This document shows, piece by piece, positions 25,321 to 34,287 of a DNA stretch of 64,000 nucleotides. Each line of letters opens with the position of its first letter. Position 1 is the first letter of the stretch. Made by a program: the position numbers and the translations under genes. The notes beneath the pieces were generated by a model, which made no database searches, was not told where the DNA came from, and saw only the letters and a list, made by a program, of their open reading frames with translations. Origin of the DNA: Nocardiaceae bacterium (GTDB lineage: Bacteria; Actinomycetota; Actinomycetes; Mycobacteriales; Mycobacteriaceae); contig JAJFUQ010000099.1 of the NCBI GenBank assembly GCA_021372355.1, positions 45,712 through 109,711 of the forward strand, in the 5' to 3' direction.

Positions 25321-25763
25321 GCGCGCGCTCCTTCCGCCGATTCCATGACGCCGCGAATTGCCGCGGGGATCGGGACCGGACGCCGGGTCTCGCGCGAGAT
25401 GTACACGTGCACCCAGTGTCCGAGCGCGGCAATCTCCTCACGATTGGCTGCGAACAGGCCCAATTGGTAAGTGATGCTGCTGTTTCCGAGCCGAGCGACA
25501 CGCACGCCGACCTCGAGCGGGGACGGGAATTCGACCTCGGTGAAGTACTTGCACCCGGACTCGGCGACGACGCCGAGTTCGGGCATCGTCACCATGTCGA
25601 GCCCGGTGTGTTCGATGATCCACGCGTTGATCGCGGTGTCGAACAGCTCGTAGTACACCGCGTTGTTGAGGTGGCCGAACATGTCGTTGTCCGACCACCG
25701 CGTCGTGACACGTGTGACGAGGTCGAAGTGATCGCGCGTGAGTTCGCGTTCCGGGGTGCTCAC
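25317..25763 (-). CDS. Acyl-CoA thioesterase (4HBT hotdog fold)
   Basis: 148 residues from GTG 25763; ATG 25790 would add nine residues, and AGGAGG lies between the two. The hotdog motif RWSDNDMFGHLNNAVYYELFD has the Asp and the HLNN helix of the 4-hydroxybenzoyl-CoA thioesterase family. It would hydrolyse acyl-CoA to free acid plus CoA. It is the first gene of a two-gene operon with the alcohol dehydrogenase (ATGA overlap). Confidence 0.86.
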   Translation of the reverse strand: MSTPERELTRDHFDLVTRVTTRWSDNDMFGHLNNAVYYELFDTAINAWIIEHTGLDMVTMPELGVVAESGCKYFTEVEFPSPLEVGVRVARLGNSSITYQLGLFAANREEIAALGHWVHVYISRETRRPVPIPAAIRGVMESAEGARA

Positions 25764-25938
25764 GGTAAGCGCCCGCCTCCTAATCCCCATCCGGCGCACG
25801 CGGCGCCAGATCGCCGCCCAGCTGAGTTGGCATCGTCGCCGATACAACACCGGTATCGGACTCCTCAGCCGCCTTGCTGGACGGCCAATCTGATCACCAC
25901 GTGCATCCGGCCGGGATGAGGACGCACGCGCTATGAGC

Positions 25939-26907
25939 CTACGACGCAGTCCGCTCCTGCTTGAGTGCCTCGCGCGCGAGCATGCGATCCCGCTGCTCCT
26001 CGAACTTGCCCGCGGACTTCTCGAGAACGTCGAGGAATGCGGCGAGTTGCTCCCGCCGGTTCTCCCCGCGCGGGCTGAAGTCGGTGCGCTCGAAGATCTC
26101 CCACTTGCGCAGATTCGGCCACAAGACCTCTTCGAGGTGTTGACGCAGGTCGTAGATGCCGGCCTTCGCCATGAGGACCCCGTTGCGGCGGAAGTTCGGC
26201 ATGCCGGTGCCGGGCATGCGGAAGTTCTCCACGACGTCGGCGAGCGCTTCGAGCGTCTGGTCCGGTGCGATGTCGAGGGCGGCGCTGCACACGTTGCGGT
26301 AGAAGATCATGTGCAGGTTCTCGTCCGCAGCGATGCGCTGGAGCAGGCGGTCGGCGATCGGGTCGTTGCACGCCTTGCCGGTGTTGCGGTGGCTCACGCG
26401 GGTCGCTAGTTCCTGGAACGTCACGTAGGCGACCGAGGACAGGAATCCGTCGAATCCCTTTTGGCGCTCGTCTTCCGACGGCCCGAAGCCCACCGTCACG
26501 TGCTCGATCCGTGCCTGCTCGAGGGCGACCGGATCGACTCCGCGGGTGAGGACGAGGTAGTCGCGCATGGCGATGCCGTGGCGGTTCTCCTCGGCGGTCC
26601 AGCGGCCGACCCACGTACCCCAGGCGCCGTCCATCGAGAAGTTGTCGGCGATCTCGCGGTGGTACGACGGCAGGTTGTCTTCCGTCAGCAGATTGGTGAT
26701 CATCGCCGCCTTGGCGACCTCGCTGAGCTTGGACTGCTCGGGGTCCCAGTCGACGCCACCCATCGCGGCGAAGTTCCGGCCCTGGTCCCACGGGACGTAG
26801 TCGTGGGGGTGCCATTCCTTGGCAATCGCCAGGTGGCGGTTGAGATTCTCTTCGGCAACTGGCTGCAGTTCCCGGAGGAGCTCCAGCTGCGTAAGGTCTC
26901 GCGTCAT
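25939..26907 (-). CDS. Acyl-ACP desaturase (DesA family)
   Basis: 322 residues from ATG 26907, with GGAG eight bases upstream. The two di-iron motifs are EENRHG and DENLHM, in the ferritin-like fold of soluble stearoyl-ACP desaturases. Mycobacterial DesA1 and DesA2 introduce double bonds during mycolic acid precursor synthesis; a similar role is likely here. It is divergent from a TetR gene, with the palindrome at 26964-26976 between them. Confidence 0.92.
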   Translation of the reverse strand: MTRDLTQLELLRELQPVAEENLNRHLAIAKEWHPHDYVPWDQGRNFAAMGGVDWDPEQSKLSEVAKAAMITNLLTEDNLPSYHREIADNFSMDGAWGTWVGRWTAEENRHGIAMRDYLVLTRGVDPVALEQARIEHVTVGFGPSEDERQKGFDGFLSSVAYVTFQELATRVSHRNTGKACNDPIADRLLQRIAADENLHMIFYRNVCSAALDIAPDQTLEALADVVENFRMPGTGMPNFRRNGVLMAKAGIYDLRQHLEEVLWPNLRKWEIFERTDFSPRGENRREQLAAFLDVLEKSAGKFEEQRDRMLAREALKQERTAS

Positions 26908-26963
26908 GCTGAGTGCTCCGATCGAGGGCAAATTCTGCAAACTTGAAGCAAAGGTATACGCGA

Positions 26964-26976
26964 CCGTAAGTTACGG
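26964..26976. promoter_or_regulatory. Palindrome between desaturase and TetR genes
   Basis: CCGTAA-G-TTACGG is a perfect 6-bp inverted repeat with a one-base centre, located between the divergent genes. A related CGTTACG word lies about 16 bases further right. A TetR operator is the likely meaning. Confidence 0.55.
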
Positions 26977-27008
26977 CTCAGTAGGCGCGCCCGTTACGAT
27001 CCAGGTTG

Positions 27009-27650
27009 ATGCCTGCGTCACCCAGTCCCACTGATCGGCCCGGGACCACTCGCACCCGTGCGGCACACCTCGGTCCCGAGCGCCGGCGGCCCTTGATTCT
27101 CGATGCCGCTCGTGCCATCGCCGCCGAGAGCGGAATTCCCGCCGTGACCATCGGTTCAGTCGCCGATCGGATCGGCGTGACCCGGCCGGTCATCTACGCG
27201 TGCTTCGCCGATCGAGTGGAACTGCTGGAAGCGCTCCTGGACCGGGAATCTGATTCGCTGGTCTCTGCCACGATCGCCGCCATCAACGCCGGCATCGGCC
27301 ACAACATCGAGACGTCGTTCATCAACGGCCTGCAGGCCTGGCTCGAGGTCTCGGTTGCCTACCCGGATACCTGGCGTCTCTTGGCCAGCGATCCGGATCC
27401 GGCGATCGCGGAGGTTTACCGCGCGGCCCGCGCAGAAGTCGAAGACGCGCTCGGCAAGCACATTCGTCCGGCGCTCATCGAACTCGGTGTCGAGGACATC
27501 GAGCACAAGATGCCGACCCTTCTCCTGCTCTTCTTCTCGGCGTGCGAGGCGGCAGCCCTGAGCCTCATGCACGAGCCCGAGAAGTGGACGCCCGCAGAGC
27601 TTGGTGAGCTCTACGGGCGGGCCATCTGGCGAGCGTTCAGCGCATTCTGA
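27009..27650 (+). CDS. TetR family regulator (HLGPERRRP type)
   Basis: 213 residues from ATG 27009; a TTG directly before it is possible. The helix-turn-helix spans IGSVADRIGVTRPVIYACF. The N-terminal HLGPERRRPLILDAA and the whole DNA-binding domain closely match the TetR protein at 40009-40614, so the two are paralogues. The C-terminal domain is typical of the TetR_C family. It probably controls the divergent acyl-ACP desaturase gene. Confidence 0.88.
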   Translation: MPASPSPTDRPGTTRTRAAHLGPERRRPLILDAARAIAAESGIPAVTIGSVADRIGVTRPVIYACFADRVELLEALLDRESDSLVSATIAAINAGIGHNIETSFINGLQAWLEVSVAYPDTWRLLASDPDPAIAEVYRAARAEVEDALGKHIRPALIELGVEDIEHKMPTLLLLFFSACEAAALSLMHEPEKWTPAELGELYGRAIWRAFSAF

Positions 27651-27668
27651 AGGCGTGAGCCACCGGGC

Positions 27669-29138
27669 TCACGTCCCGAAGATGAGAAGGTGGAAGGCGC
27701 CGACGATGACACCGAGCAGACCACCGTGGAGATACAACAGCCACGCGTCCTGCTCGATCGCCACATAGAGCATCTCGACGAACTCTTCCGGCGGAAGTTC
27801 CTGCAGCTTCTCCGTGCACAGGACCTTGATCTTCTCGGCGGTCTCGCGACTGAACTCGACATCGTCGACGAGCCACGGCTGCATCTCAATCGCGAGGGTG
27901 GCGCCGGCGGTTTCCAGCGTTGCCTGGAATTCCGCGCTACCCGATGCCAGCCGTGCGAGCGGGAGGATCGGGCCGAGCATTCGATTGATCTCGGCCTTCA
28001 GGAAGGTCGCGATGACCTCGCGCGTCTTGTCGCCATTCGGGCCGTCGAAGAGTTCTTGCGCGATGATTTCGAGGGTGACGATCTGGTAGGCGATCGCGTG
28101 GCCGAGGCTCGCGGCGGCATCTTGCTGACGCTTGGCGAATTTCGCGTGCTTCCACAAGTACTTGTAGCGGGGCTGTGGAGTCGACGGCTCGAAAACGACC
28201 TTGATCGCGATGATGTTGACGATGACACCGACGAGGGCGGCGCCACCGAGCACCCAGATCCACGCCGGGATCCAGTGCAGCCCGGAGTCGAGCCAGCCCA
28301 GCCAGCTCGGGAAGACGTCGAGGTAGACGGCTCCCGGATTGGATTCATGTGCCTCTTTCGCGTGCTCACCGGTGTAGTGCAGGAACGACAACCAGAGCGC
28401 GAGGATGACACCGAACGGGAAACCGAGCAGACCGATCCGCACCATGAACTTCAGTTCCGGCGCGCCGAGGTCGTAGATGATGTCCTTCATCAATTCGGGC
28501 CGTTTGCGCAGGTAGCCGACGACGAGCAGCTTGATGTTGATGAGGCTGTTGAAGTTGTTCCCGATGAAGTCGAACGCCCGCCCGATGATCTTCGGGGACT
28601 CCTTCTGGATGCGGTTGATCAGCAACTTCTTGCCATGGGGAGGCATGTCCTTCCAGAGCTGTGCGTTCTCCTGCCACATGATCTGGTCGACCATCGCGGG
28701 CAACTGAGGCGTGGCGATGCGGGTGACCTGTGCGGCGATCGCCTGCGGGTTCATCTCCATGAAGAAGTCTTGGGCGGAACCGATTTTCGCCACCGCATTG
28801 TCCGTGACGAGGGACGCCATCTTCTCCGCGCGGGCCGGAATGAAGCCCTGGAATCCGAGGATGCCACCGGGTGCCCAGATCGGCAGGATCTGGATCTTGC
28901 GCGGCATGAACGGGAAGATCAGCTTCGCGCCCGGCATGTAGAAGCCGGTGAATCGGGCCGGTGCGAACAGCATGATGACGCCGGTCCAGTTGGTGATGAG
29001 GCCGGCGAACGCCGAGAACAGCGGGATCGAGACGATGTCGACGATGAATTTCGACTGCCCCGTCATCTCCTCCCAGTCGAGCATGCCGAAAAAGCCGGCG
29101 GCCAGCACTGAGTTCACATCGCCTCCGAGGATTGGCAC
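27669..29138 (-). CDS. DUF445 family membrane protein
   Basis: Up to 489 residues. GTG 29117, close behind GGAGG, is a likelier start than 29138. Hydrophobic segments occur at the N-terminus (VSIPLFSAFAGLITNWTG), the middle (IGLLGFPFGVILALWLSFL, WIWVLGGAALVGVIVNI) and the C-terminus (LHGGLLGVIVGAFHLLIF). The LITNWTGVIMLFAP and NIIAIKVVFEP segments match the paired DUF445 half-repeats. The function of this family (YheB/YjiN-like) is not known. It is divergent from a TetR gene across a clear palindrome. Confidence 0.82.
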   Translation of the reverse strand: MPILGGDVNSVLAAGFFGMLDWEEMTGQSKFIVDIVSIPLFSAFAGLITNWTGVIMLFAPARFTGFYMPGAKLIFPFMPRKIQILPIWAPGGILGFQGFIPARAEKMASLVTDNAVAKIGSAQDFFMEMNPQAIAAQVTRIATPQLPAMVDQIMWQENAQLWKDMPPHGKKLLINRIQKESPKIIGRAFDFIGNNFNSLINIKLLVVGYLRKRPELMKDIIYDLGAPELKFMVRIGLLGFPFGVILALWLSFLHYTGEHAKEAHESNPGAVYLDVFPSWLGWLDSGLHWIPAWIWVLGGAALVGVIVNIIAIKVVFEPSTPQPRYKYLWKHAKFAKRQQDAAASLGHAIAYQIVTLEIIAQELFDGPNGDKTREVIATFLKAEINRMLGPILPLARLASGSAEFQATLETAGATLAIEMQPWLVDDVEFSRETAEKIKVLCTEKLQELPPEEFVEMLYVAIEQDAWLLYLHGGLLGVIVGAFHLLIFGT

Positions 29139-29148
29139 GTACGAACAG

Positions 29149-29165
29149 CGTTACTGAGAGTAACG
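29149..29165. promoter_or_regulatory. Palindromic operator before TetR gene and DUF445 gene
   Basis: CGTTACT-GAG-AGTAACG is a perfect 7-bp inverted repeat. It lies 10 bases before the longest DUF445 start and 69 bases before the TetR start. An overlapping ACGGC-T-GCCGT repeat follows. The TetR protein is the likely binder. Confidence 0.55.
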
Positions 29166-29233
29166 GCTGCCGTAACCCGGCGCGTCGCGTACCCGTTTAT
29201 TCGTATGATCGCCTCGACCAGCGAGGGGGACGG

Positions 29234-29893
29234 GTGGAGGAGCGGGACGCGCGAACAGTGATCGTCGAGGCGGCGATCCGGGCGATCGATCGCCTCGGGA
29301 CGTCGGTCAGCATGGACGACATCGCGCGCGAAGCGGAGACGAGCAAGCCCCGTCTCTATCGGCACTTCGCGGACCGCAGTGATCTCGCGGTGGCCATCGC
29401 CCAGCAGTTGAGCGATGAAATCTTCGACGCCGTCCAACCGGACCTGAACTTCTTGCTGCGGCCCCCGCACGACATCATTCACCACGCGGTTTCCGGGTAC
29501 GCCAACGTCGTCGCCGAGCATCCCAACGTCTTCCGCTTTCTGGCGACCGGGGGGATTCAGCGTGAGTCGGGCTTTCCGACCGGCATCCTCCGCGGGTTCG
29601 CTGAGCGGTTGTACGGATTGTTCGAACCGCTGAGTCGCACCGCCGGAGTCGAAACGTCGGGCCTGGAAATGGCGATCAGTGGACTCCTCGGCGTGCCGCT
29701 TCTCGCGACCAACGCGTGGTTGCCGGCGACCTCAACCGGGAAGGCGGCCGACCCGGCCGAGTTCATCGCGACCGTCACTCCGCTGGTGTGGGGAGTACTC
29801 GATGCGTACTTCCAGACGAAAGGCCTCGACATCGATGTCGACCAGCCGATCTTCATGACGCTCGCCGAAATCGCGAGCGCGCAGAAGTCTTAG
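29234..29893 (+). CDS. TetR family transcriptional regulator
   Basis: 219 residues from GTG 29234, with GAGGGGG upstream; the frame upstream is open but overlaps the divergent gene. The helix-turn-helix is MDDIAREAETSKPRLYRHFADR. The C-terminal domain resembles the lipid-responsive TetR group. It ends four bases inside the convergent GXWXG gene. It may control itself and the DUF445 gene through the palindrome at 29149-29165. Confidence 0.87.
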   Translation: MEERDARTVIVEAAIRAIDRLGTSVSMDDIAREAETSKPRLYRHFADRSDLAVAIAQQLSDEIFDAVQPDLNFLLRPPHDIIHHAVSGYANVVAEHPNVFRFLATGGIQRESGFPTGILRGFAERLYGLFEPLSRTAGVETSGLEMAISGLLGVPLLATNAWLPATSTGKAADPAEFIATVTPLVWGVLDAYFQTKGLDIDVDQPIFMTLAEIASAQKS

Positions 29894-30456
29894 TCGCGTT
29901 CGAGGATGAAGAAGTACGGCTGATCTGAGTTCACGTCGCGCCGCAGGTCATGTTTCGGCGACCAGCGGAGATCCATCACACCCAAGAGGGTGTTGTCATC
30001 CACCTGGCGGAAGATGTCGATGATGGGGAGCGCGTCGTAGACCATCGCGGCCGTCACGACCCCGCGGTGTTCGATGTTGCGCAGTCGGGCCGTGTACTTC
30101 TTGGTCGAGATCACCGGCTTCGCGAGCCCGATGAACTTGCCCATCTTGCTCACGACGTCCGGGCTGATCTTGTCGGCGAGATTCAGCGGCATCTTCGACG
30201 GGTTGCCGGCGAACAATTCGCCGCTCGGGGTCTGGAACAGCAGTGGGTGCACGTTCTCCGTGCTGTCGAACTGTTTGCCGTACCAGCGCGACGCGACCAG
30301 ACGTCCGTCCATCGGATGCCCGGTCGCGAGCTCGCGGCCCTTCCATCGGCCGAGGATGTCTTCGGCTCGCACTGCCGGCAGCCTGTCGAACAACGCCATC
30401 GCGGATTCGGGGGAGCAGGCGGGCTCGAGAGATGTGAGCTCGTTCAGGAACGTCAT
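29890..30456 (-). CDS. GXWXG / DUF4334 domain protein
   Basis: 188 residues from ATG 30456; the frame extends to 30513, but that part holds the operator repeats. The N-terminal GXWXG motif appears as ILGRWKGRELATGHP, and the C-terminal DUF4334 part includes TARLRNIEHRGVVTAAMVYD and ends near SDQPYFFILER. Function is unknown; homologues often sit beside monooxygenase or dehydrogenase genes in actinobacteria. It is divergent from the TetR/monooxygenase operon and shares its control region. Confidence 0.8.
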   Translation of the reverse strand: MTFLNELTSLEPACSPESAMALFDRLPAVRAEDILGRWKGRELATGHPMDGRLVASRWYGKQFDSTENVHPLLFQTPSGELFAGNPSKMPLNLADKISPDVVSKMGKFIGLAKPVISTKKYTARLRNIEHRGVVTAAMVYDALPIIDIFRQVDDNTLLGVMDLRWSPKHDLRRDVNSDQPYFFILERD

Positions 30457-30474
30457 GATCGCCTCTTCGGGAAA

Positions 30475-30526
30475 TTGACAGAACTTCTTGTCAAAAAGAC
30501 TAGATTCTGACAAAGAACTCTGTCAA
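30475..30526. promoter_or_regulatory. Two tandem inverted-repeat operators and minus-strand promoter
   Basis: TTGACA-N8-TGTCAA (30475-30494) and CTGACA-N8-TGTCAA (30507-30526) are two copies of one operator, 32 bases apart (three helical turns), in the divergent control region of the GXWXG gene and the TetR/monooxygenase operon. On the minus strand TTGACA (30526-30521) and TAGTCT (30502-30497) with an 18-base spacer make a plausible promoter overlapping both sites. Confidence 0.65.
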
Positions 30527-30536
30527 TATCGATCGC

Positions 30537-31181
30537 ATGGTGGCTACGAAGCGTAAGTACGGCGGCGTCAGTGCCGACGAACGTCGCGCTGACCGCCGCC
30601 TGAAACTCATCGACGCGGGCTTCGCGGCGGTGGAGAAAGTCGGCCTCGCCGGCATGACGGTGACCCTCGTGTGCGCGAACGCGAGCCTCACCGAGCGGTA
30701 CTTCTACGAGAACTTCCGCAACCTCGACGAGTTGCGCGCCGCTCTCTATGACCGGTTCATCGACGAGTTTCGAGCGACCGTGCTCACCACGATGGCAACC
30801 GCTCCCGACGACCTCTACTCGAAGTGCCGCGCCGGTGGGGAGGCGTTGTTCGACGTCCTGGCGAACAACGCCGGACTGTCGCGGCTGTACTTCGAAGTCA
30901 ACGGAAGCCCCGCCTTGCAAGGTCGGCGAGACTCCGCCGTTCTGGAGTTCTCGGAGCTCGTCGAACTGCAGCTCCGGACATTCGGCGGGTTTGACGGTCG
31001 CGCATACCAGCGGGAGCTGAAACTACTTTCTGTCACGCTCGTCGGCGGAATCGTCGAGTCATTCCGGCAATGGATTGCCGGCCACCTCGACGTCGAACCG
31101 GCCGAGCTCATCGACTACTCCGCGACGCTCTGCGTCGAGGCTGTTCAAGCATTGCGTAGCAAGAGCAAGGGGAAACAATGA
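30537..31181 (+). CDS. TetR family regulator heading the monooxygenase operon
   Basis: 214 residues. The N-terminal domain reads LIDAGFAAVEKVGLAGMTVT and VCANASLTERYFYENF, a TetR helix-turn-helix with a Tyr-rich recognition helix. The ATG lies 10 bases after operator copy 2. Its stop overlaps the next ATG by four bases, so regulator and monooxygenase are co-translated. It is the natural candidate to bind the paired TTGACA-N8-TGTCAA sites and to respond to the ketone or a product. Confidence 0.88.
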   Translation: MVATKRKYGGVSADERRADRRLKLIDAGFAAVEKVGLAGMTVTLVCANASLTERYFYENFRNLDELRAALYDRFIDEFRATVLTTMATAPDDLYSKCRAGGEALFDVLANNAGLSRLYFEVNGSPALQGRRDSAVLEFSELVELQLRTFGGFDGRAYQRELKLLSVTLVGGIVESFRQWIAGHLDVEPAELIDYSATLCVEAVQALRSKSKGKQ

Positions 31182-32629
31182 CTACTCCGTCCGTAGCCGT
31201 CATCGGCGCTGGATTCGGCGGACTGGCCGCGGTGATCGAGCTGAAGAAGCTGGGTTACAACGACATCGTCGTGTTTGAAAAGGGTGCCGACGTCGGCGGA
31301 GTGTGGCGTGAGAACACGTATCCAGGTGCCGCCTGTGACGTGCCGTCGCCGTTCTACTCGTTCTCGTTCGAGCCGAACCCGCGCTGGCCTCGTCGCTTCT
31401 CGCAGCAGCCCGCGATTCTCAAGTACATGCGCGACGTCACCGACAAGTACGACGTGCGCGGCCACATCCGGTTCAACACCGAAGTCGAGGGCGCAGCCTT
31501 CGTCGATGCGGACCGCAAGTGGGAGATCACGCTCAGCACGGGCGAGGTCGTGCGTGCCGACGTCCTGGTAAGCGCGGTCGGTCAGCTGTCGCGACCGGCG
31601 TTCGCGCCCATTCCGGGCCGCGAGAAGTTCCAGGGCGTCGAGATGCACTCGGCGCTGTGGAAGCACGACGTCGACCTGCGGGGCAAGCGCGTCGGAGTCA
31701 TCGGAACCGGCGCCAGCGCAATCCAGTTCATTCCGGAGGTGCAGAAGGAAGCGGCGCATCTGACCGTGTTCCAGCGATCGGCGCCGTATGTCATCCCGCG
31801 GCCGGACACCGAGTTCTCGAACCTGCACCACCGCATCTTCACGCTGCTGCCCGCGACCCAGCTCGTCGAGCGGGGAACGTGGTACGGCGTCGTCGAGGCG
31901 CTGAGCATCGCGTGGATCTATTCGAAGCCGCTGGCCGCCGTGGTCAAGGCGTGGTCGAAGCGCCACATGAAGTCGCAGACGAAGGCGAAGCCGGGACTGT
32001 TTGAGAAGGTCTGGCCCGATTACCCGATCGGGTGCAAGCGGATTCTGTTCAGTAGTGACTACCTGCCGGCGCTCGCGCAGCCGAACGTCGACCTCGTCAC
32101 CGACCCCATTTCCGAGATCACCGAGAAGGGGATTCGGACCGCGGACGGCGTCGAGCACGAGTTCGACGTCATCATCTGGGGCACCGGATTCAAGGCGACC
32201 GAGTTTCTCGCGCCGATGACGATCACCGGGGTCGGGGGACGCAAGCTCGCGGATGCGTGGCAGTCGGGCGCGCATGCCTACTACGGCATGACCGTCCCGG
32301 ACTTCCCGAACCTTGTCATCATGTACGGCCCGAACACCAACACCGGTGGTGGATCGATCATCTACTTCCTCGAGGCACAAGCTCACTACCTCGGGAAACT
32401 CGTCCAGAACATGGCTGAGCGCGGCGGACCGCTGTCGGTGCGCGCCGACGTGGAACGCAAGTTCGACGAGAAGATCCAGGGACTGCTCGCCGGCAGCGTC
32501 TGGAGTCAATGCACGTCCTGGTACCGGCAGGCGGACGGCCGGATCACCAACAACTGGCCACTGCTCGGGTACGAGTACAAGGCCAAAGCCAAGTTCAACC
32601 CGGCAGATTATGAGGTGGTCAACTCATGA
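31178..32629 (+). CDS. Baeyer-Villiger-type flavin monooxygenase 1
   Basis: 483 residues. The FAD Rossmann motif GAGFGGLAA is at the N-terminus, the second nucleotide-binding motif is GTGASAIQF, and between them is the class B fingerprint FxGxxxHxxxW (FQGVEMHSALWKHD). ATG overlaps the TetR stop by four bases, and its own stop overlaps the GMC gene by four. Such enzymes insert oxygen next to a carbonyl with NADPH and O2, giving esters or lactones, and some oxidise heteroatoms. The substrate is unknown. Confidence 0.9.
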   Translation: MTTPSVAVIGAGFGGLAAVIELKKLGYNDIVVFEKGADVGGVWRENTYPGAACDVPSPFYSFSFEPNPRWPRRFSQQPAILKYMRDVTDKYDVRGHIRFNTEVEGAAFVDADRKWEITLSTGEVVRADVLVSAVGQLSRPAFAPIPGREKFQGVEMHSALWKHDVDLRGKRVGVIGTGASAIQFIPEVQKEAAHLTVFQRSAPYVIPRPDTEFSNLHHRIFTLLPATQLVERGTWYGVVEALSIAWIYSKPLAAVVKAWSKRHMKSQTKAKPGLFEKVWPDYPIGCKRILFSSDYLPALAQPNVDLVTDPISEITEKGIRTADGVEHEFDVIIWGTGFKATEFLAPMTITGVGGRKLADAWQSGAHAYYGMTVPDFPNLVIMYGPNTNTGGGSIIYFLEAQAHYLGKLVQNMAERGGPLSVRADVERKFDEKIQGLLAGSVWSQCTSWYRQADGRITNNWPLLGYEYKAKAKFNPADYEVVNS

Positions 32630-34287
32630 CCGATTACGACTACGACGTCCTGGTCATCGGATCCGGCTTCGGGGGCAGCGTCACGGCGCTGCGCCTGACC
32701 GAGAAGGGCTACAAGGTCGGCGTCATCGAATCCGGCCGTCGATGGAACGCCGAGGACTTCCCGAAGACGAACTGGAACATCCGGAAGTCGATCTGGGCGC
32801 CGAAGCTGGGCCTGACGGGTCCGCAGCGGATCAGCGCGCTGGGCAAGTGTCTCGTGTTCAGTGGTTCCGCGGTCGGCGGCGGTTCGATCATCTACGGCAA
32901 CACCCTGTACGAGCCGCTCCCGGAGTTCTACCAAGACAAGGCGTGGGCGCACATCACCGACTGGCGCGAGGAGTTGGCGCCGTACTACGACCAGGCCAAG
33001 CGCATGCTCGGCGTCGAGCAGAATCCACGGGTCGGACCGGTCGACGACATCCTGCTGCAGGTCGCGACGGACCGTGGCGTCGCGGACACCTTCCACAAGA
33101 CGAACGTCGGCGTCTTCTTCAATGAAGGAAACGAAGGCAACGAGGTCTCCGATCCGTACTTCGGAGGAGCGGGACCGACGCGTTCGGGCTGTATCCACTG
33201 CTCGGAGTGCTTCACCGGGTGCAAGCACAACGCGAAGAACGTCACGACGACGAACTACCTCTACCTCGCCGAGAAGAACGGCGCCGAAGTCCACCCGCTG
33301 ACGACGGTGACGTCAGTGAAGCCGGATGGTCAGGGCGGGTATCTCGTGGAAACCAAGCGCAGCAACGGCAAGCTGCGCAAGCGTCGCAAAACGTTCACCG
33401 CCCAGCAGGTCGTCTTCTCGGCTGCTGCTCTCGGCACGCAGAAGTTGCTGCACAAGCTGCGCAATGACGGCTCGTTGGCGAACCTGTCGCCGCGGGTTGG
33501 TGAGCTCACGCGAAGCAACTCCGAGGCGATCATCGGGGTGCAGAGCAAGACTCGAAACGACTTTGCGCAGGGCGTTGCGATCACGTCGTCGATCCACCCT
33601 GAACCGACGACGCACGTCGAAGTCTGTACTTACGGCAAGGGCCAGAACGCGCTGTTCCTGCAGACCGTTCCGCTGGTCGACGGTGGACCGTTCCGCTTCA
33701 CACGTCTCCTGCTGACGATCGTTCGGCATCCGATCATGTTCGCCAGGACGCAGAACGCGAAGGGCGCCTCGGAGACGGGGGTCGTGCTCCTGGTGATGCA
33801 GTCGCTCGACAACTCGCTGACGTCGTACCTGAAGCATGGTCAGTTGAAGACCAAGCCGGGTACCGGTGAACCGAACCCGGACTGGCTACCGATCGCGCAC
33901 GACCTCGCTCGGGAGTACGCGGCGAAGTGCGACGGCATTCCGCAGAACATCGCGACGGACATCTTCAACATTCCGGCAACCGCGCACTACATCGGCGGTT
34001 GCACGATCGGAACGTCGCCGGACAACGGCGTCATCGACCCGTACCAGCGGGTTTACGGTCACCCGGGTCTGCACATCGCCGACGGCAGTGCGATCACCGC
34101 GAACCTCGGCGTGAATCCGTCCCTCACCATCACCGCGCAGGCGGAGCGGGCGATGGCGTTCTGGCCGAACAAGGGGGAGGCGGATCCGCGTCCGGCGCTC
34201 GGTGAGGCCTACCAGCGCATTTCGGCGGTCAAGCCGCTGAGCCCCGCGGTGCCGGCGGGTGCACCGGGAGAACTGCGCCTGGTTTAG
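32626..34287 (+). CDS. GMC-family oxidoreductase (cholesterol-oxidase-like)
   Basis: 553 residues. FAD-binding GSGFGGS and the SAVGGGSIIYGN segment are at the N-terminus; the C-terminal block IADGSAITANLGVNPS is the GMC signature. A cysteine-rich stretch (CIHCSECFTGC, near residue 190) is unusual and looks metal- or cluster-binding. No signal peptide is present, so it is cytoplasmic. It would oxidise a hydroxyl group, perhaps supplying the ketone for the co-translated monooxygenase. Its stop overlaps the convergent TetR gene by four bases. Confidence 0.88.
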   Translation: MTDYDYDVLVIGSGFGGSVTALRLTEKGYKVGVIESGRRWNAEDFPKTNWNIRKSIWAPKLGLTGPQRISALGKCLVFSGSAVGGGSIIYGNTLYEPLPEFYQDKAWAHITDWREELAPYYDQAKRMLGVEQNPRVGPVDDILLQVATDRGVADTFHKTNVGVFFNEGNEGNEVSDPYFGGAGPTRSGCIHCSECFTGCKHNAKNVTTTNYLYLAEKNGAEVHPLTTVTSVKPDGQGGYLVETKRSNGKLRKRRKTFTAQQVVFSAAALGTQKLLHKLRNDGSLANLSPRVGELTRSNSEAIIGVQSKTRNDFAQGVAITSSIHPEPTTHVEVCTYGKGQNALFLQTVPLVDGGPFRFTRLLLTIVRHPIMFARTQNAKGASETGVVLLVMQSLDNSLTSYLKHGQLKTKPGTGEPNPDWLPIAHDLAREYAAKCDGIPQNIATDIFNIPATAHYIGGCTIGTSPDNGVIDPYQRVYGHPGLHIADGSAITANLGVNPSLTITAQAERAMAFWPNKGEADPRPALGEAYQRISAVKPLSPAVPAGAPGELRLV

